DNA from: Phocaeicola plebeius
Lineage (GTDB): Bacteria; Bacteroidota; Bacteroidia; Bacteroidales; Bacteroidaceae
NCBI RefSeq assembly: GCF_003437535.1
Contig: NZ_QSQT01000031.1
Span: 1-35,282, forward strand
Reading direction: 5' to 3'
Length of the DNA stretch: 35,282 nt
Under the pieces are notes generated by a model. It made no database searches, was not told the DNA's origin, and saw nothing but the letters and a program-made list of their open reading frames with translations. Numbering within the stretch: the stretch's first letter is position 1; each line of letters begins with the position of its first letter. A program made the translations under genes and the position numbers. Below, piece after piece: positions 35,144 to 35,282 of the stretch.

Positions 35144-35282
35144 TTTCTGTAATTTTACTATTTGCAGCGTAATCCAAGGGATTCAGCCTATTTCAAGGTT
35201 TAGCTGAGAATTTCGGGTTAAGGTAAAATTTGGGTCAACGTAAAAACCTGAGGGATTTATTGTTTAGGCATAAATTTTAGTC

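Overview
The window comes from a gut Bacteroidota chromosome, most likely Bacteroides or Phocaeicola. The evidence is the recurrent TAnnTTTG -7 box (some copies with a TTTG -33 box 19-21 bp upstream), start codons without strong Shine-Dalgarno sequences, a Rho factor with a long Asn-rich disordered insertion, and typical families (PepSY-like lipoprotein, patatin plus beta-barrel protein). It reads mainly as core chromosome. I see no insertion sequence, prophage, conjugative element or CRISPR array.

Layout. 1-1,800 (minus): an iron-dependent alcohol dehydrogenase and a Nim-like flavin protein. 1,889-4,883: formate-tetrahydrofolate ligase followed by a cobyrinate a,c-diamide synthase homologue that lacks two key catalytic residues. 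4,978-5,784: tRNA-Gly(CCC) and a GIY-YIG domain protein. 5,918-7,945 (minus): rho. 8,243-13,814: ridA, then a tightly packed five-gene group (membrane-anchored transglutaminase-like protein, MBL-fold hydrolase, VOC protein, DUF3805/3806-like protein, Uup-type ABC-F ATPase). 13,982-18,521: a hexuronate module in which lacI-uxaA diverge from kdgK-eda around an 18-bp palindromic operator. Together these genes take altronate through KDG and KDPG to pyruvate and glyceraldehyde 3-phosphate. 18,705-23,122: Nif3-like protein, C4 zinc-ribbon protein, a solitary HsdR-N nuclease-fold protein (minus), AMP nucleosidase and holA. 23,123-23,830: a 700-bp AT-rich gene-free region carrying six exact TACAnnTGTA palindromes, ending at an XRE regulator gene. 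24,375-26,050: pyrK-pyrD. 26,303-30,600: a small AT-rich secreted protein and trmD (minus), then ligA and dapA (plus). 30,729-34,746: a thioredoxin-fold protein without CxxC and a PepSY-like lipoprotein (minus), then a patatin/outer-membrane-barrel protein. 34,829-35,106: three tandem tRNA-Arg(ACG) genes.

The most unusual structure is a pair of intergenic arrays (13,818-13,943 and 26,088-26,213). Each has exactly six 16-nt palindromes related to AAACGCAAGTACGTTT, spaced exactly 22 bp apart, and each lies between convergent genes. A single further unit lies at 60-75. I do not recognise this as a described element. The TACAnnTGTA cluster upstream of the XRE gene and the catalytically altered CbiA homologue are the next most notable.

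Functional calls rest on motif reading of translations. No database search was run.
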